NCBI GenBank assembly: GCA_964555055.1
Contig: CAZKQW010000004.1
Coordinates: forward strand, 62,001-126,000
Origin: GCA-016699445 sp964555055
Lineage (GTDB): Bacteria > UBA10199 > JACPAL01 > GCA-016699445
Length of the DNA: 64,000 nucleotides
Reading direction: 5' to 3'
The position numbers and the translations under genes are program-made. Of this stretch, positions 9,015 through 18,263 are shown piece after piece. Positions within the stretch are counted from its first letter, which is position 1. Each line of letters starts with the position of its first letter. The notes beneath the pieces are model-generated. The model had not been told where the DNA came from. It worked only from the letters and a program-made list of their open reading frames with translations, and made no database searches.

Positions 9015-10874
9015 ATGCCACGCGAAGACAAGTTTTGTAAACGAAGCGCGCTCATGACTTCTCAAGATAATCGTTCTTTAAGAATTACTTTTATTATTTT
9101 TTGTATAGTTTCTCTTATTTCCATTTGGCTTCATCGTTATCCTGCCGGGATTGATCTTCCACAACATGCTAATGTCTTTGCTATTTGGGCAAAGCTTCTT
9201 GACCCTGAAGAAGGTTATACCTTTTTCTATCGACTACATGCTTTCACTCCATATCTTTTGACTTATGCTTTTGCATATCCCTTCACCCTTCTTTTTGGGG
9301 CGTTGGCGGCGACTAAGATTGTACTTTCAGTAATTGCATTGGCGACCCCCTACTTATTGATGAGATGGCTACGCTATGTTGGAGGTGAGGTCTGGTGGTG
9401 CTTTTGGGGCTTCCTGCTTGTTTTTGGTTTTTCCTATTTTTGGGGATTTATATCTTTCTCGATGTCATTTCCGTTATTATTTATCTACTTGATTCAAGTA
9501 GAACGTTTAAGAGACGTGACCTGTAAAAGTTTAATCGCAACTTCCGTGATCTCTGTCCTACTTTTCTTTTGTCATGCAATCACATTTGGAGTGGCTTCAT
9601 TGATTGGGGGGCTTCGCTCTTTTCGTAAAGGAGATAGGAGTTTTATTATACGAGGCCTACATTTACTTCCTTCAACTATACTTTTGCTCATATGGTTTCA
9701 AAATCGTCAAAAAGATGGGCAGGTATTATATGCAGAATGGCCTCCTAACCCATTCCGTATACTAACATTTTTTTCAGGTGTTTTTAGTGCAAACAGCTCA
9801 TATTTGACAGTGATCATTGGCTTATTACTAGTGATATTAATGGTGATAATGGCTAGGCCTCAATTTACTAACAAGGCGGCACGTTTTCTGCCTCTTTTAA
9901 TTGGCAGTCTAGGCTTTTTATTTTTACCCGAAACAATGGCGTCCACTTGGCTTGTGGGGACGCGTTTTGTTGTTTTTGTCCATGCCTTTATTCCTGTGGC
10001 CTTTACGCCGACTGTAACAGGGAGAAAGCTAACTTACATGCGCTGGACGACGGTGTCTATTGTCATGGCCTGTCTCCTAGCGCTCAATATTCGGTTGTTT
10101 GGCTTTAACCGTGAGTTGGTTGGTATGGATAAGGTCTCTTCATCCATGCCGTTAGGTTCGGATGTTCATGGATTGCTGGTTGACACAGGTTGGCATAGCC
10201 AATGGGTCGGCGATCTGCAGATGGGGCAAGTGATGGCATGGGTGACCGCAGAACGGGGGGGGATTTTAGAGAATGATCAAGCCCGCTATTTTCCCATTCC
10301 TATTCAGAGGAGGATTGATTACCCCTGGCAGTCGCACTATCGTTTCCTGTTGGCGAGAGGTCCTACGGAAAAGGCTCTTTCTATAGCATCAAGATTTGAA
10401 CCCGAACCAAAAGTGGTGCAAAGGGCAGGCGATTGGATCCTCATAGAATCTAGCGCTTTGCCACTATCCTCGGGTGATTTAGACGCCATTCGCTATGGGC
10501 AACAATGGGGCGACTTACGGTCCAACCTCTCAGTCAATGGCGAACCGTTATCCGTCGCAGGCCAGCGTTATGCTACTGGCTTTGGATCTTGTCCCAAGTC
10601 AATCATTCAAGTGCGACCGAAAAAACAAGGACGATTTTTAGAGGGTAAAGTGGGTATCAATGATAATGAGAGTTCTATTGGGTACGCTATTTTTAAGATT
10701 TTGGATGGTAAAAAGCAGGTACTTTTTGAAAGTGGTGTTATGAGTACGGGTATGTCAGCAAAAGAATTTAAAGTGCCTCTGAAAGGTGAATTTTTGTTCC
10801 TTGTCGCAGAAGCTGGGCCAGGCATGGGTATTAACAATGCCTATGCGAATTGGCTTGATCTTTCTGTGAAATGA
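9015..10874 (+). CDS. GT-C-like membrane protein with C-terminal NPCBM domain
   Basis: A protein of up to 619 residues. The start may instead be the ATG at 9054, since neither start has a clear ribosome site and the extra 13 residues are hydrophilic. Residues about 20-365 hold ten or so transmembrane helices. A periplasmic part follows, and the last 130 residues resemble an NPCBM/NEW2 carbohydrate-binding module: YGQQWGDLRSNLSVNG, then an RYATGFG strand, KVGINDNESS, an F-K-I-L-DGKK strand and an alternating hydrophobic FLFLVAEAGPG strand. NPCBM modules normally sit on secreted glycosidases, so a link to a membrane transferase-like body is unusual. The gene is AT-rich like its neighbours at 7.4-13.1 kb. 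Confidence 0.55.
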   Translation: MPREDKFCKRSALMTSQDNRSLRITFIIFCIVSLISIWLHRYPAGIDLPQHANVFAIWAKLLDPEEGYTFFYRLHAFTPYLLTYAFAYPFTLLFGALAATKIVLSVIALATPYLLMRWLRYVGGEVWWCFWGFLLVFGFSYFWGFISFSMSFPLLFIYLIQVERLRDVTCKSLIATSVISVLLFFCHAITFGVASLIGGLRSFRKGDRSFIIRGLHLLPSTILLLIWFQNRQKDGQVLYAEWPPNPFRILTFFSGVFSANSSYLTVIIGLLLVILMVIMARPQFTNKAARFLPLLIGSLGFLFLPETMASTWLVGTRFVVFVHAFIPVAFTPTVTGRKLTYMRWTTVSIVMACLLALNIRLFGFNRELVGMDKVSSSMPLGSDVHGLLVDTGWHSQWVGDLQMGQVMAWVTAERGGILENDQARYFPIPIQRRIDYPWQSHYRFLLARGPTEKALSIASRFEPEPKVVQRAGDWILIESSALPLSSGDLDAIRYGQQWGDLRSNLSVNGEPLSVAGQRYATGFGSCPKSIIQVRPKKQGRFLEGKVGINDNESSIGYAIFKILDGKKQVLFESGVMSTGMSAKEFKVPLKGEFLFLVAEAGPGMGINNAYANWLDLSVK

Positions 10875-11040
10875 CAATGTTGTTTAACCTGAAAATTATT
10901 TGGTAATTAGAACACTTTATGACCATGCCTTACCAGGCGGATGGTTGCACGTTTAAATTACATTTTTAGTTGTAAAAGCGCTTTTTGAGAGAGTTTGAAG
11001 TTTTTTTTGCGGTTCTTTTAGGATCGAACGAACGCAGCAT

Positions 11041-11097
11041 GGTTTGTGTTTTTACGAAGTGAAGCGACGACCTCTTTACTTAGTTCAGGAAAGGTAA
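11041..11097 (+). pseudogene. 3' relic of a GtrB-type glycosyltransferase gene
   Basis: Just upstream of the first DUF2079 gene the plus strand reads EVKRRPLYLVQER and a stop codon (11056-11097), preceded by a degraded G-x-x-F segment. This matches EVKKRPLYLVQEE at the end of the intact GT2 gene at 15335-16312, which is itself followed by the second DUF2079 gene. It is the tail of a lost GT2 gene, showing that GT2-DUF2079 was also the ancestral order here. The CAGGAA of its final codons still lies where a ribosome site for the downstream DUF2079 gene would be. Confidence 0.65.
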
Positions 11098-11103
11098 ATC
11101 TCG

Positions 11104-13095
11104 ATGGGAAAACCTCACGTTAATGCTCTGACATTGTTTTCTCGTGCGGCACTATTGCTTTACCTTGAAGGTTTTTCTTTGGGAATGGCTATATGGCTTC
11201 TGTTGAACAATCGTTTAGTGCTTCTCCAACAATTTGTCCTCCATAATCAATTGCCAGCTTTTTTTAGAAACCAACTGATGATTTTCATGACCTTAAGTGG
11301 GTTTTTCTTTTCTTTATTAATATTTATTGTGACATTTTTTAATAAAGAAACAGAAAGTCAGGACCATAAAGAGGTATGGTTTCGACATTCTTACCTTGTT
11401 TCTAAAAAATCCGCTCCATTACTTGTGTCTGGCTTAATACCGCTTATCTTTTATTGGAAACTATGGATCGATCGTGAGCTTATTTTTTTAATCCTCGTAA
11501 GTATTGTCGGGCTCACACTCCCTAGCCTCATCCATGTTTCTCTCAAAAATACATCAAATCGTTGGTTCGTATTCGTTAATTTTCTTTCAGAGACTTTTCA
11601 GTCTTTAAGTGGTTTCAGGGCATTCCCTCTTTTTTTGGTCGTTCTGGGAGTCGCAGGATATACCCTCTTCTTTAGTTATTTCACTATTGCCGCTCATCAT
11701 AACCTGCGAACAATGGCTTTCGATATGGGTATTGAAAATAATCTCATGTGGAATCTCACCTTTAAATGGTTGCAAGGCGACCCTCTGACTCCACTTTTTA
11801 AAACGACTCCATTTGCCGGACCGAATGGTTCGACGCTTGGATGGCATACGACATTTATCGCATTTTTATTAGTCCCTTTTTATGCTTTATATCCGGATGT
11901 AGAAACACTGTTAGTCATTCAAGCTTTTTTGATTAGTGCCACAGCCATTCCTTTGTTTTTATGGGCTAGAATTCATATTAACGAAGGGTTGGCAGCCTTT
12001 CTAGGTATTGCCTATCTCTTTTATTCACCGGTTCATGGATCTAACCTATATGATTTTCACTGGCTTAATCTGGGACCATTTTTCATTGTGATGACCCTTT
12101 ATTTTTTAGAGGCTAAAAAAGATATTTTAGGAGCTTTTTTTATTCTTCTAACTTTGGCTGTCAGAGAGGATGTGGCGCCTGCTGTAGCTATTATCGGGAC
12201 TTATTTCTTGTTGTCGGGTCGACGGCCAAAATTGGGGTTAGCAATGGCTTTTATTGGTACGATCTATTTCTTATTCATAAAAATAATTTTTATGCCTTAT
12301 ATTGCTGGAAAGAATGCCTTTATCGATGCCTTTAAAGGCTTGCTTCCAGTAGGAGAAACGTCTTTTTTATCTGTCATGAAGACTGTAGTGGGTAATCCAG
12401 CCTTTACTTTAGGGACTCTCTTAGAGCAGCAAAAACTGATCTATCTTTTACACTTTTTCACACCTTTAGCTTTTATTCCTCTAATGACTCCTTGGTTCAT
12501 ACTTTTTTTTATTCCAGGATTTTTCTTTTCTTTACTTTCAACAGGCTATCTCCCCTTCATTCAACCCACTTTTCAATACACATCTCATTTTTGTTGTTAT
12601 TTTTTTATCACTGCCGTCTTAGCCTTAAGCCAGCTTCGGAAAAAGACTCATGGGTATAGAAATATTGTTTCTTTGGTGCTTTCGTTGAGCGTCTGTTTGT
12701 TGACAACTAGCCAGATGTTCGGTGCTTTTTTTCAACGACAATATGTCAAAGGTGGCTTTGGAATCTTTCAATTTGAAACAACCCAAAATGATAGGGTTCG
12801 ACGGGAATCAGTTAAGCAATTAATCCGTCAAATTCCTCCTACTGCTGCTGTAGCAGCCACCGGTTTTTTAAACCCTCAAGTTTCAAGTCGTGCAGATGCT
12901 TATGTTATTGTCATGTCTGATGCTGAATGGCTTTTGGTGGAAGTCCCCGCTGTTCTCAGGGAGCGTCCAGGGTTTAAAAATTTGTTCCAAGAACAAAACT
13001 TTGGAGTAGTTGATATACGACCGCCTTTTGCCTTGCTCAAAAAAGGTTATGATAAGGGTCAGAATGAAAAATTCCTGCAAATGTTGGGAAGTTAA
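11104..13095 (+). CDS. DUF2079 membrane protein, AT-rich copy
   Basis: A 663-residue polytopic membrane protein of the DUF2079 family, whose members are predicted GT-C-type transferases. The core runs from FDMGIENNLMWNLTFKW through TTPFAGPNGSTLGWH and VHGSNLYDFHW to LAVREDVAPA. The acidic, histidine-rich loops are probably the periplasmic active site, and a soluble C-terminal domain follows. It is about 70 percent identical by eye in the core to the protein at 16272-18263 and has the same length. It is visibly AT-richer than that copy and sits behind a degraded GT2 tail. The two are either diverged paralogues or a resident gene plus a copy acquired from a relative. Confidence 0.75.
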   Translation: MGKPHVNALTLFSRAALLLYLEGFSLGMAIWLLLNNRLVLLQQFVLHNQLPAFFRNQLMIFMTLSGFFFSLLIFIVTFFNKETESQDHKEVWFRHSYLVSKKSAPLLVSGLIPLIFYWKLWIDRELIFLILVSIVGLTLPSLIHVSLKNTSNRWFVFVNFLSETFQSLSGFRAFPLFLVVLGVAGYTLFFSYFTIAAHHNLRTMAFDMGIENNLMWNLTFKWLQGDPLTPLFKTTPFAGPNGSTLGWHTTFIAFLLVPFYALYPDVETLLVIQAFLISATAIPLFLWARIHINEGLAAFLGIAYLFYSPVHGSNLYDFHWLNLGPFFIVMTLYFLEAKKDILGAFFILLTLAVREDVAPAVAIIGTYFLLSGRRPKLGLAMAFIGTIYFLFIKIIFMPYIAGKNAFIDAFKGLLPVGETSFLSVMKTVVGNPAFTLGTLLEQQKLIYLLHFFTPLAFIPLMTPWFILFFIPGFFFSLLSTGYLPFIQPTFQYTSHFCCYFFITAVLALSQLRKKTHGYRNIVSLVLSLSVCLLTTSQMFGAFFQRQYVKGGFGIFQFETTQNDRVRRESVKQLIRQIPPTAAVAATGFLNPQVSSRADAYVIVMSDAEWLLVEVPAVLRERPGFKNLFQEQNFGVVDIRPPFALLKKGYDKGQNEKFLQMLGS

Positions 13096-13288
13096 TTATG
13101 AGGATTGAAAAGTCTCCTTGGATTTAGCTTCAATTACGCGGACACAGACTTGAAACGTGATATCTCAAAAGACTATCATGTGCGTTTTATTTTATCCCGT
13201 CCGATGACTTCATGCGGCATATCCACTTTTTAGCTGCTATATAAACAGCTTCATCTAAAATATCTCGTTCCGCTGTTGTGTTCACCCG

Positions 13289-15283
13289 TCATTGCTTCAC
13301 TAAAAAAACATAATCCAACCCGAAAAAATTCCCGGGAATGGCTTGGGGGTTTTTTCCCAGTGTTTCGACGGTCAGTGTGTTATCTCCCTTTTTCAGGTCA
13401 AAAAGACCTAAGTCAGGTTGTCTCCAAGAGAGTGAGGGAGCGTAACCGTCGAATGTGGTCGCGGCTTTGTCGTTCACGAAGAAGCGATGACGCCCGTAAT
13501 CGGGAGCCATGGCGAGGTTCAGGTTGACCTGATAACGTCCGGCTTCCGCGACAGGAATATGAAGGGTGAGTTTGTCGCCCACCTCCGCGTGGTGCCAGAA
13601 CAGGTGTTCGGCGCGTAGGCAGTTCGCGAGGCGTTGGGTTTCAGCGACGCCTCCCGTCGCTTCTCTCCTAAGAGTCTCTCCATCGATCGGGTCGAACATT
13701 TTTTCGCGGTCTCCAAGATCTCGCGGTGGGAGATCCTTCGGGTTGATATCTTCGGGTCCGGGGCTGCCGGGTTTCGCGTACCAGTAGATCGTGTGGGACC
13801 ATGTGGGGTTCGTTGGCATCCAGTGCCAGATCTCCTGATCGAATGTCATTTGAGACGTATAAGGATAGGCGTCGAGTACGTACCAACGATTCAAGCTGAT
13901 GTGTCCTCCGCTCGCGGGGCCATCCACGCGCGTTTGGGCGTGATAAGGCCTCACGAAAGGTTTATTATACCCGTAAGCGAATCCGTAATCATCTTCGGTG
14001 CCCGACCCGAACGTGCTCGGGAATGTTTCGCCGTCGACGAAGATCTTTTGGTCGCCTTCCCCCCACCAAATCAGGACTGGATTCGCGATGCCGTAAGAGG
14101 TCCCGACGACTTTGCCTTCACCTGTGGTATTTAAGATAGAAGTGTCGAAGGAAGGCCATGTCTCCCGGGTGACCGCCTTCCATTGGGCCCTCAGATGATA
14201 ATCGCGCTCCGAAAACGGGCGAGGACCCACTCGGAGGTTTATCGCGATCTTGTAAGGAACTTTTCCGTGGTTGGTGAGCGAGAGATCCATGGATTTTTTG
14301 AAGGGCATGAGCAGCCGGCTGGTCATTTTACCCGACGCGTCGACCGTGAAGAAGAGATTCTGGTAAGAATTGATCCCCGGTGCCGATCCGAAAAAATCTC
14401 CCAGGGGCGTTAAAACGCTTCGCTCGCCGTCAAAAGCCATAAGAAGGGTGAGGGCTCGAAGCGCCTGATCGGCTCTTAATGGGTCTTCCCAAGATCCTTT
14501 CGTTTTTAAATCCGCCACTTGGGCATTCCATTCGTAGACGGCCTTTTCCCCTAAGATTTGAGGAAGAGCCAGGGTCTTTTGAGGAGCCACCACCGCTTCG
14601 TAATGGAGCCATTCCGCCTTTTGAGAAGGAGAAACGGGTGTGGGATCGGCAAAAGCCCGTCGGGCGTTTTCTTGAGAAGTGGTCCAGTGGTTGATGTTCC
14701 GGGGATCGAAAGTTTCCATTATGATGTCGGGAAGGTAGGATCGGTAGTTGATTTCGTAATAGAGGGAAATAGGGGCTTCCGTCTCCTGGAGCGAGATTTT
14801 CAGCGAGCGATGATAGGGGATGGGAAAATATAAATTCTTTCCCGTGCCGCTCGTGTAGGCGAAGGCAGAGTCGAAAGGCGCGATACGGCCGCCGAAGAGT
14901 TCGGTCAAAGGCGTTTCGATGCGGGGATTCTTTTCCCCGTCGAAGTAAAATTTGATGATACCGGCGGGATTGGCCGTCCAAAAACGCGTGACCGCGCCGG
15001 GTCCTTTCAGATCGGCTAAAACGTGTTCCCGATGCCCATTCACCGTTTCGGTCCTTATATACTGGCCGAGATCCGCATTATCGAACCAAGCGGATCCTCC
15101 TTCCCGGCTTTTGCGGCTATAACTGGACGCCATGGCCGTTTTATAAAAGGGAACGGGCCTCTGAGCCAAGGTTTCGAAGTCCGTCATCTCTGTGAGCAAT
15201 GACGCGACCGTGATGTCGGGTACTTTCGGAGGCGTGCAGCCAATTCCGAAAAAGAACAAATATAGTAGGAGGATTTTTTTCAT
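13289..15283 (-). CDS. GH172 (DUF2961) family lipoprotein glycosidase
   Basis: A 664-residue lipoprotein: the signal ends GIGC (C16), and the following PPKVPDI resembles the SPKVPNL after the lipid cysteine of the 761-residue protein at 544. The body has the DUF2961/GH172 landmarks SSYSRKSREGGSAWFDNADL, VLADLKGPGAVTRFW, FYFDGEKNPRIETP and FGSGTEDDYGFAYG, with the conserved acidic residues in the last block. The C-terminal 100 residues form a beta-sandwich. Characterised GH172 enzymes act on furanosides (difructose dianhydride, D-arabinofuranosides). Beside an AftB-like transferase this hints at a furanose-containing surface glycan. It would act at the inner face of the outer membrane or in the periplasm. 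It is divergent from the GT2 gene. Confidence 0.8.
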   Translation of the reverse strand: MKKILLLYLFFFGIGCTPPKVPDITVASLLTEMTDFETLAQRPVPFYKTAMASSYSRKSREGGSAWFDNADLGQYIRTETVNGHREHVLADLKGPGAVTRFWTANPAGIIKFYFDGEKNPRIETPLTELFGGRIAPFDSAFAYTSGTGKNLYFPIPYHRSLKISLQETEAPISLYYEINYRSYLPDIIMETFDPRNINHWTTSQENARRAFADPTPVSPSQKAEWLHYEAVVAPQKTLALPQILGEKAVYEWNAQVADLKTKGSWEDPLRADQALRALTLLMAFDGERSVLTPLGDFFGSAPGINSYQNLFFTVDASGKMTSRLLMPFKKSMDLSLTNHGKVPYKIAINLRVGPRPFSERDYHLRAQWKAVTRETWPSFDTSILNTTGEGKVVGTSYGIANPVLIWWGEGDQKIFVDGETFPSTFGSGTEDDYGFAYGYNKPFVRPYHAQTRVDGPASGGHISLNRWYVLDAYPYTSQMTFDQEIWHWMPTNPTWSHTIYWYAKPGSPGPEDINPKDLPPRDLGDREKMFDPIDGETLRREATGGVAETQRLANCLRAEHLFWHHAEVGDKLTLHIPVAEAGRYQVNLNLAMAPDYGRHRFFVNDKAATTFDGYAPSLSWRQPDLGLFDLKKGDNTLTVETLGKNPQAIPGNFFGLDYVFLVKQ

Positions 15284-15297
15284 TTTTCTCTTATTGA

Positions 15298-15326
15298 TTG
15301 TTGGATAAATTTTTTTAACCTATAGT
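15298..15326 (+). promoter_or_regulatory. candidate promoter of the GT2 gene
   Basis: TTGTTG (15298-15303) and TATAGT (15321-15326) are separated by exactly 17 bases. The start codon lies only eight bases past the -10 box, so the transcript would have almost no leader. Confidence 0.4.
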
Positions 15327-15334
15327 GAAAGGCC

Positions 15335-16312
15335 ATGTCTTCCATTTTATTGTCCATCGTCATTCCGATTTACAATGAAGCTTTAGTCATCGATGAGCTC
15401 GATACAAGACTCCAAGGTCTGCTGTCCACCATTCAGACGTCATTTCCCGGAAATATCGAAGTCATCTTCGTCGATGACGGTTCCCGTGACCACTCCTTGG
15501 ATAGGTTGAAGGCTCTGGCACTAAGCGAGTCGCGGTACCGTGTCATATCTTTATCCCGAAACTTCGGCCACCAAAACGCGATCACCGCGGGTATGGATTA
15601 CGCAACGGGAGAAGCCGTCGTGGTGATCGACGCCGACTTGCAGGATCCTCCGGAAACCATCATCGAGTTAATGGCCAAGTGGCGGGAAGGTTTCGATATC
15701 GTGTACGCGGTTCGGAGGGAAAGGGAAGGAGAAAGTCTTTTTAAGAGGGTTACAGCCAGTCTTTATTACCGCTTCATGCGAAAAATGGTCGGGATCCAAT
15801 TCCCTTTGGATGCGGGCGACTTTCGTTTGATGAGCCGGCGGGTGGTCTTAACCCTCAATTCGCTTCGCGAGAGCAACCGGTTCATCCGCGGATTGGTGGC
15901 ATGGATGGGATTTAAGAACGCTTCGGTCTTCTATAAAAGAGAAAAGCGCTTCGCGGGGGAGACGAAGTACCCTCTGAGAAAAATGATCAAATTCGCCTTC
16001 GATGGGATGACGAATTTTTCCACCGTGCCCCTGAGAGCGGCGACGTGGCTCGGGCTTTTTTCCGGATTGGTGGCCATGACGGCCGCGGGTTGGGCTTTGT
16101 ATGAAAAATTCTTCGGGGAAGGCGTCGTTCAAGGGTGGACGACGATCATGTTGGCGGTCGCTTTGGGATCTTCGGCCCAACTGCTCATGATCGGTATTTT
16201 AGGCGAATATATCGGTAGGATATTTGATGAAGTGAAAAAACGGCCTCTGTATTTGGTCCAGGAAGAACTCAATGTGGTGTCTAAGAATGATCCATCCATC
16301 GAACGAAAATAA
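15335..16312 (+). CDS. polyprenyl-phosphate glycosyltransferase, GT2 (GtrB/DPM1-like)
   Basis: A 325-residue GT2 enzyme of the DPM1/GtrB group. It has VIPIYNE at residues 9-15, VDDGSRD at 46-52, IDADLQDPP at 98-106 for metal and nucleotide-sugar binding, and two C-terminal transmembrane helices ending in EYIGRIFDEVKKRPLY. It loads a sugar from a nucleotide donor onto undecaprenyl phosphate on the cytoplasmic side. This would provide the lipid-linked donor used by the GT-C proteins nearby. It overlaps the following DUF2079 gene by 41 bases. A degraded tail of a sister gene precedes the other DUF2079 copy. Confidence 0.88.
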   Translation: MSSILLSIVIPIYNEALVIDELDTRLQGLLSTIQTSFPGNIEVIFVDDGSRDHSLDRLKALALSESRYRVISLSRNFGHQNAITAGMDYATGEAVVVIDADLQDPPETIIELMAKWREGFDIVYAVRREREGESLFKRVTASLYYRFMRKMVGIQFPLDAGDFRLMSRRVVLTLNSLRESNRFIRGLVAWMGFKNASVFYKREKRFAGETKYPLRKMIKFAFDGMTNFSTVPLRAATWLGLFSGLVAMTAAGWALYEKFFGEGVVQGWTTIMLAVALGSSAQLLMIGILGEYIGRIFDEVKKRPLYLVQEELNVVSKNDPSIERK

Positions 16313-18263
16313 ACTTACGCTGTGGTCACGCTCTCTCGCTCTTTTATTCCTTCAGGGATTGTCCTTGGGGATGGCGGTTTGGTTGTTCGCCCATAATAGG
16401 GTCGTGCTTTTAAAGCCTTATATCAACGGCAATCAGATGCCGTCGCCGCTCAGAAGCCAATTATTGGTATTCATGGTCGCAGGTGGACTTTTATGGGTGA
16501 TGATTTCCGTGCTGCGTGTCCTGAGAGGTGGGCAGGCGAAGGAAAAACATTTGGAGACCTGGGCCTTACGGTTTGCCCCATTAGCGGCTTCGGGCTTCAT
16601 CCCCCTTATTTTTTTCTGGAAGATTTGGGTAGACCAGGAGTTGACCTTTCTCTTGTTAGTGGGAATTCTGGGCTTATGGATCCCGCGCTTGATCGAAATT
16701 TCATTGGGGACTTTTTCCAATCAACCTTGGTCGTGCCTCGATTTCGTTTCAGAACTTTTGAAGTCCCATCGCTTGACGAAATCCTTGCCGTTAACCCTGG
16801 TATTGGCGGGAGTGATTTTCTATACTTTATTTTTCAGCTATTTCACCATTCTAGCCCACCATGGTTTGAGAACGGCCGATTACGACATGGGTATTGAAAA
16901 CAATCTCATGTGGAATTTGACTTTTAAATGGTTGGCTGGAGACCCTCATACGCCTTTGTTTAAGACGACTCCTTTCGCGGGCCCTAATGGTTCTACCCTC
17001 GGGTGGCATACGACCTTCATCGCCTTTTTGTTGACGCCTTTTTACGCTCTTTATCCCGATTCAGAAACTTTGTTGGTGCTTCAGTCCCTGCTAATTGCTC
17101 TAACGGCTTTGCCTTTATTCCTTTGGGCCAAACTCTACCTCAACGAGTGGTTAGCGGCTCTGTTGGCCATGCTTTATCTCTTATTTTCACCCGTTCACGG
17201 ATCCAACCTCTACGACTTCCACTGGCTCAATTTGGGGCCTGTCTTTGTCATGACGATGTTCTATTTCCTGGAGGCCAAGAAGGACTTCCGGGGGGCTCTC
17301 TTCATCCTCTTGACCTTGGCCGTCCGCGAGGACGTCGCCCCGGCGGTCAGCATCGTCGGTACGTACTTCCTGCTTTCGGGAAGGCGCCCGCGGCTGGGGT
17401 TTGGGATGGCGCTCTTAGGCGTCGTTTACTTCGTTTATATCAAACTCGTCTTCATGCCTCACGTCGCGGGACACAGCGCCTTCATCGACGCCTTCAAAGG
17501 CCTTTTGCCCCCCGGAGAAACGACATTTACGTCCGTCATGAAGACAGTGATGGGAAACCCTGGCTTCACTTTGACCACTCTATTAGAGAAGCAGAAGATC
17601 ATTTATTTGCTGCATTTTTTGAGCCCATTGGTCTTCATGCCGTTTTACACGGGATGGACGGTTTTATTTTTGTTGCCCGGTTTTTTCTTCTCCGTCCTAT
17701 CTACGGGTTATAGACCGTTCATCATGCCGACGTTTCAATATGTTTCCCATCTGCACTTTTATTTTTTCATCGTCACTATTTTGGTTTTTCACCGCTTCAT
17801 GAGTTCGAAGGGGGGACGTCACCGTGTTTTCTCCAAAACCATTGTCATAGGGATATGCCTCTTGGCGTGCAGTCAAATGTACGGGGCTTTTTTCCAGCGT
17901 GAGCAGGTAAGGGGTGGTTTTGGCTTCTTTCAGTTCGGCCTAAATGCGAATGATCGGATCCGGCACGAGTCGGTAATGGCTCTCGTAAAGAAAATTCCCG
18001 TCGGTGATAAAGCTTCCGCGACTAAAATGCTGAATGCGCAGATCTCCAGTCGGGCTGACGCTTACACGATGGTAGGGGGAGTTTACGACGCCGATTGGAT
18101 GCTGGTAGAGGTCCCGAACATCAATTGGGAGAGGCCGGGATTCCGGGATTTGGTCGTGCGTGAGGACTTCGGCGTCGTCGAGATCCGAGCGCCGTTCGTC
18201 CTTTTGAAGAGGCATTACGACAAGAGTCAAAACGACAGATTATACCAGATGCTGGGAGGCTGA
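16272..18263 (+). CDS. DUF2079 membrane protein, chromosome-like copy
   Basis: A 663-residue polytopic DUF2079 protein with the same blocks as the copy at 11104 (YDMGIENNLMWNLTFKW, TTPFAGPNGSTLGWH, VHGSNLYDFHW, LAVREDVAPA). Its GC content matches the surrounding genes. The chosen start has a ribosome-binding CAGGAAG inside the last codons of the GT2 gene, at a spacing of about seven bases; an ATG 15 bases later aligns slightly better with the paralogue. It follows the GT2 gene and precedes a methyltransferase by one base, so the three form an operon. It is probably the transferase that uses the lipid-linked sugar made by the GT2 protein. Confidence 0.75.
   Translation: MWCLRMIHPSNENKLTLWSRSLALLFLQGLSLGMAVWLFAHNRVVLLKPYINGNQMPSPLRSQLLVFMVAGGLLWVMISVLRVLRGGQAKEKHLETWALRFAPLAASGFIPLIFFWKIWVDQELTFLLLVGILGLWIPRLIEISLGTFSNQPWSCLDFVSELLKSHRLTKSLPLTLVLAGVIFYTLFFSYFTILAHHGLRTADYDMGIENNLMWNLTFKWLAGDPHTPLFKTTPFAGPNGSTLGWHTTFIAFLLTPFYALYPDSETLLVLQSLLIALTALPLFLWAKLYLNEWLAALLAMLYLLFSPVHGSNLYDFHWLNLGPVFVMTMFYFLEAKKDFRGALFILLTLAVREDVAPAVSIVGTYFLLSGRRPRLGFGMALLGVVYFVYIKLVFMPHVAGHSAFIDAFKGLLPPGETTFTSVMKTVMGNPGFTLTTLLEKQKIIYLLHFLSPLVFMPFYTGWTVLFLLPGFFFSVLSTGYRPFIMPTFQYVSHLHFYFFIVTILVFHRFMSSKGGRHRVFSKTIVIGICLLACSQMYGAFFQREQVRGGFGFFQFGLNANDRIRHESVMALVKKIPVGDKASATKMLNAQISSRADAYTMVGGVYDADWMLVEVPNINWERPGFRDLVVREDFGVVEIRAPFVLLKRHYDKSQNDRLYQMLGG

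Noticed and set aside
13187..13285. Short minus-strand frame of 32 codons directly behind the GH172 gene.
   Set aside because: The translation looks protein-like (ERDILDEAVYIAAKKW) but there is no ribosome site or known relative, and the frame is closed right before it. It may be another 3' gene scar but cannot be supported.
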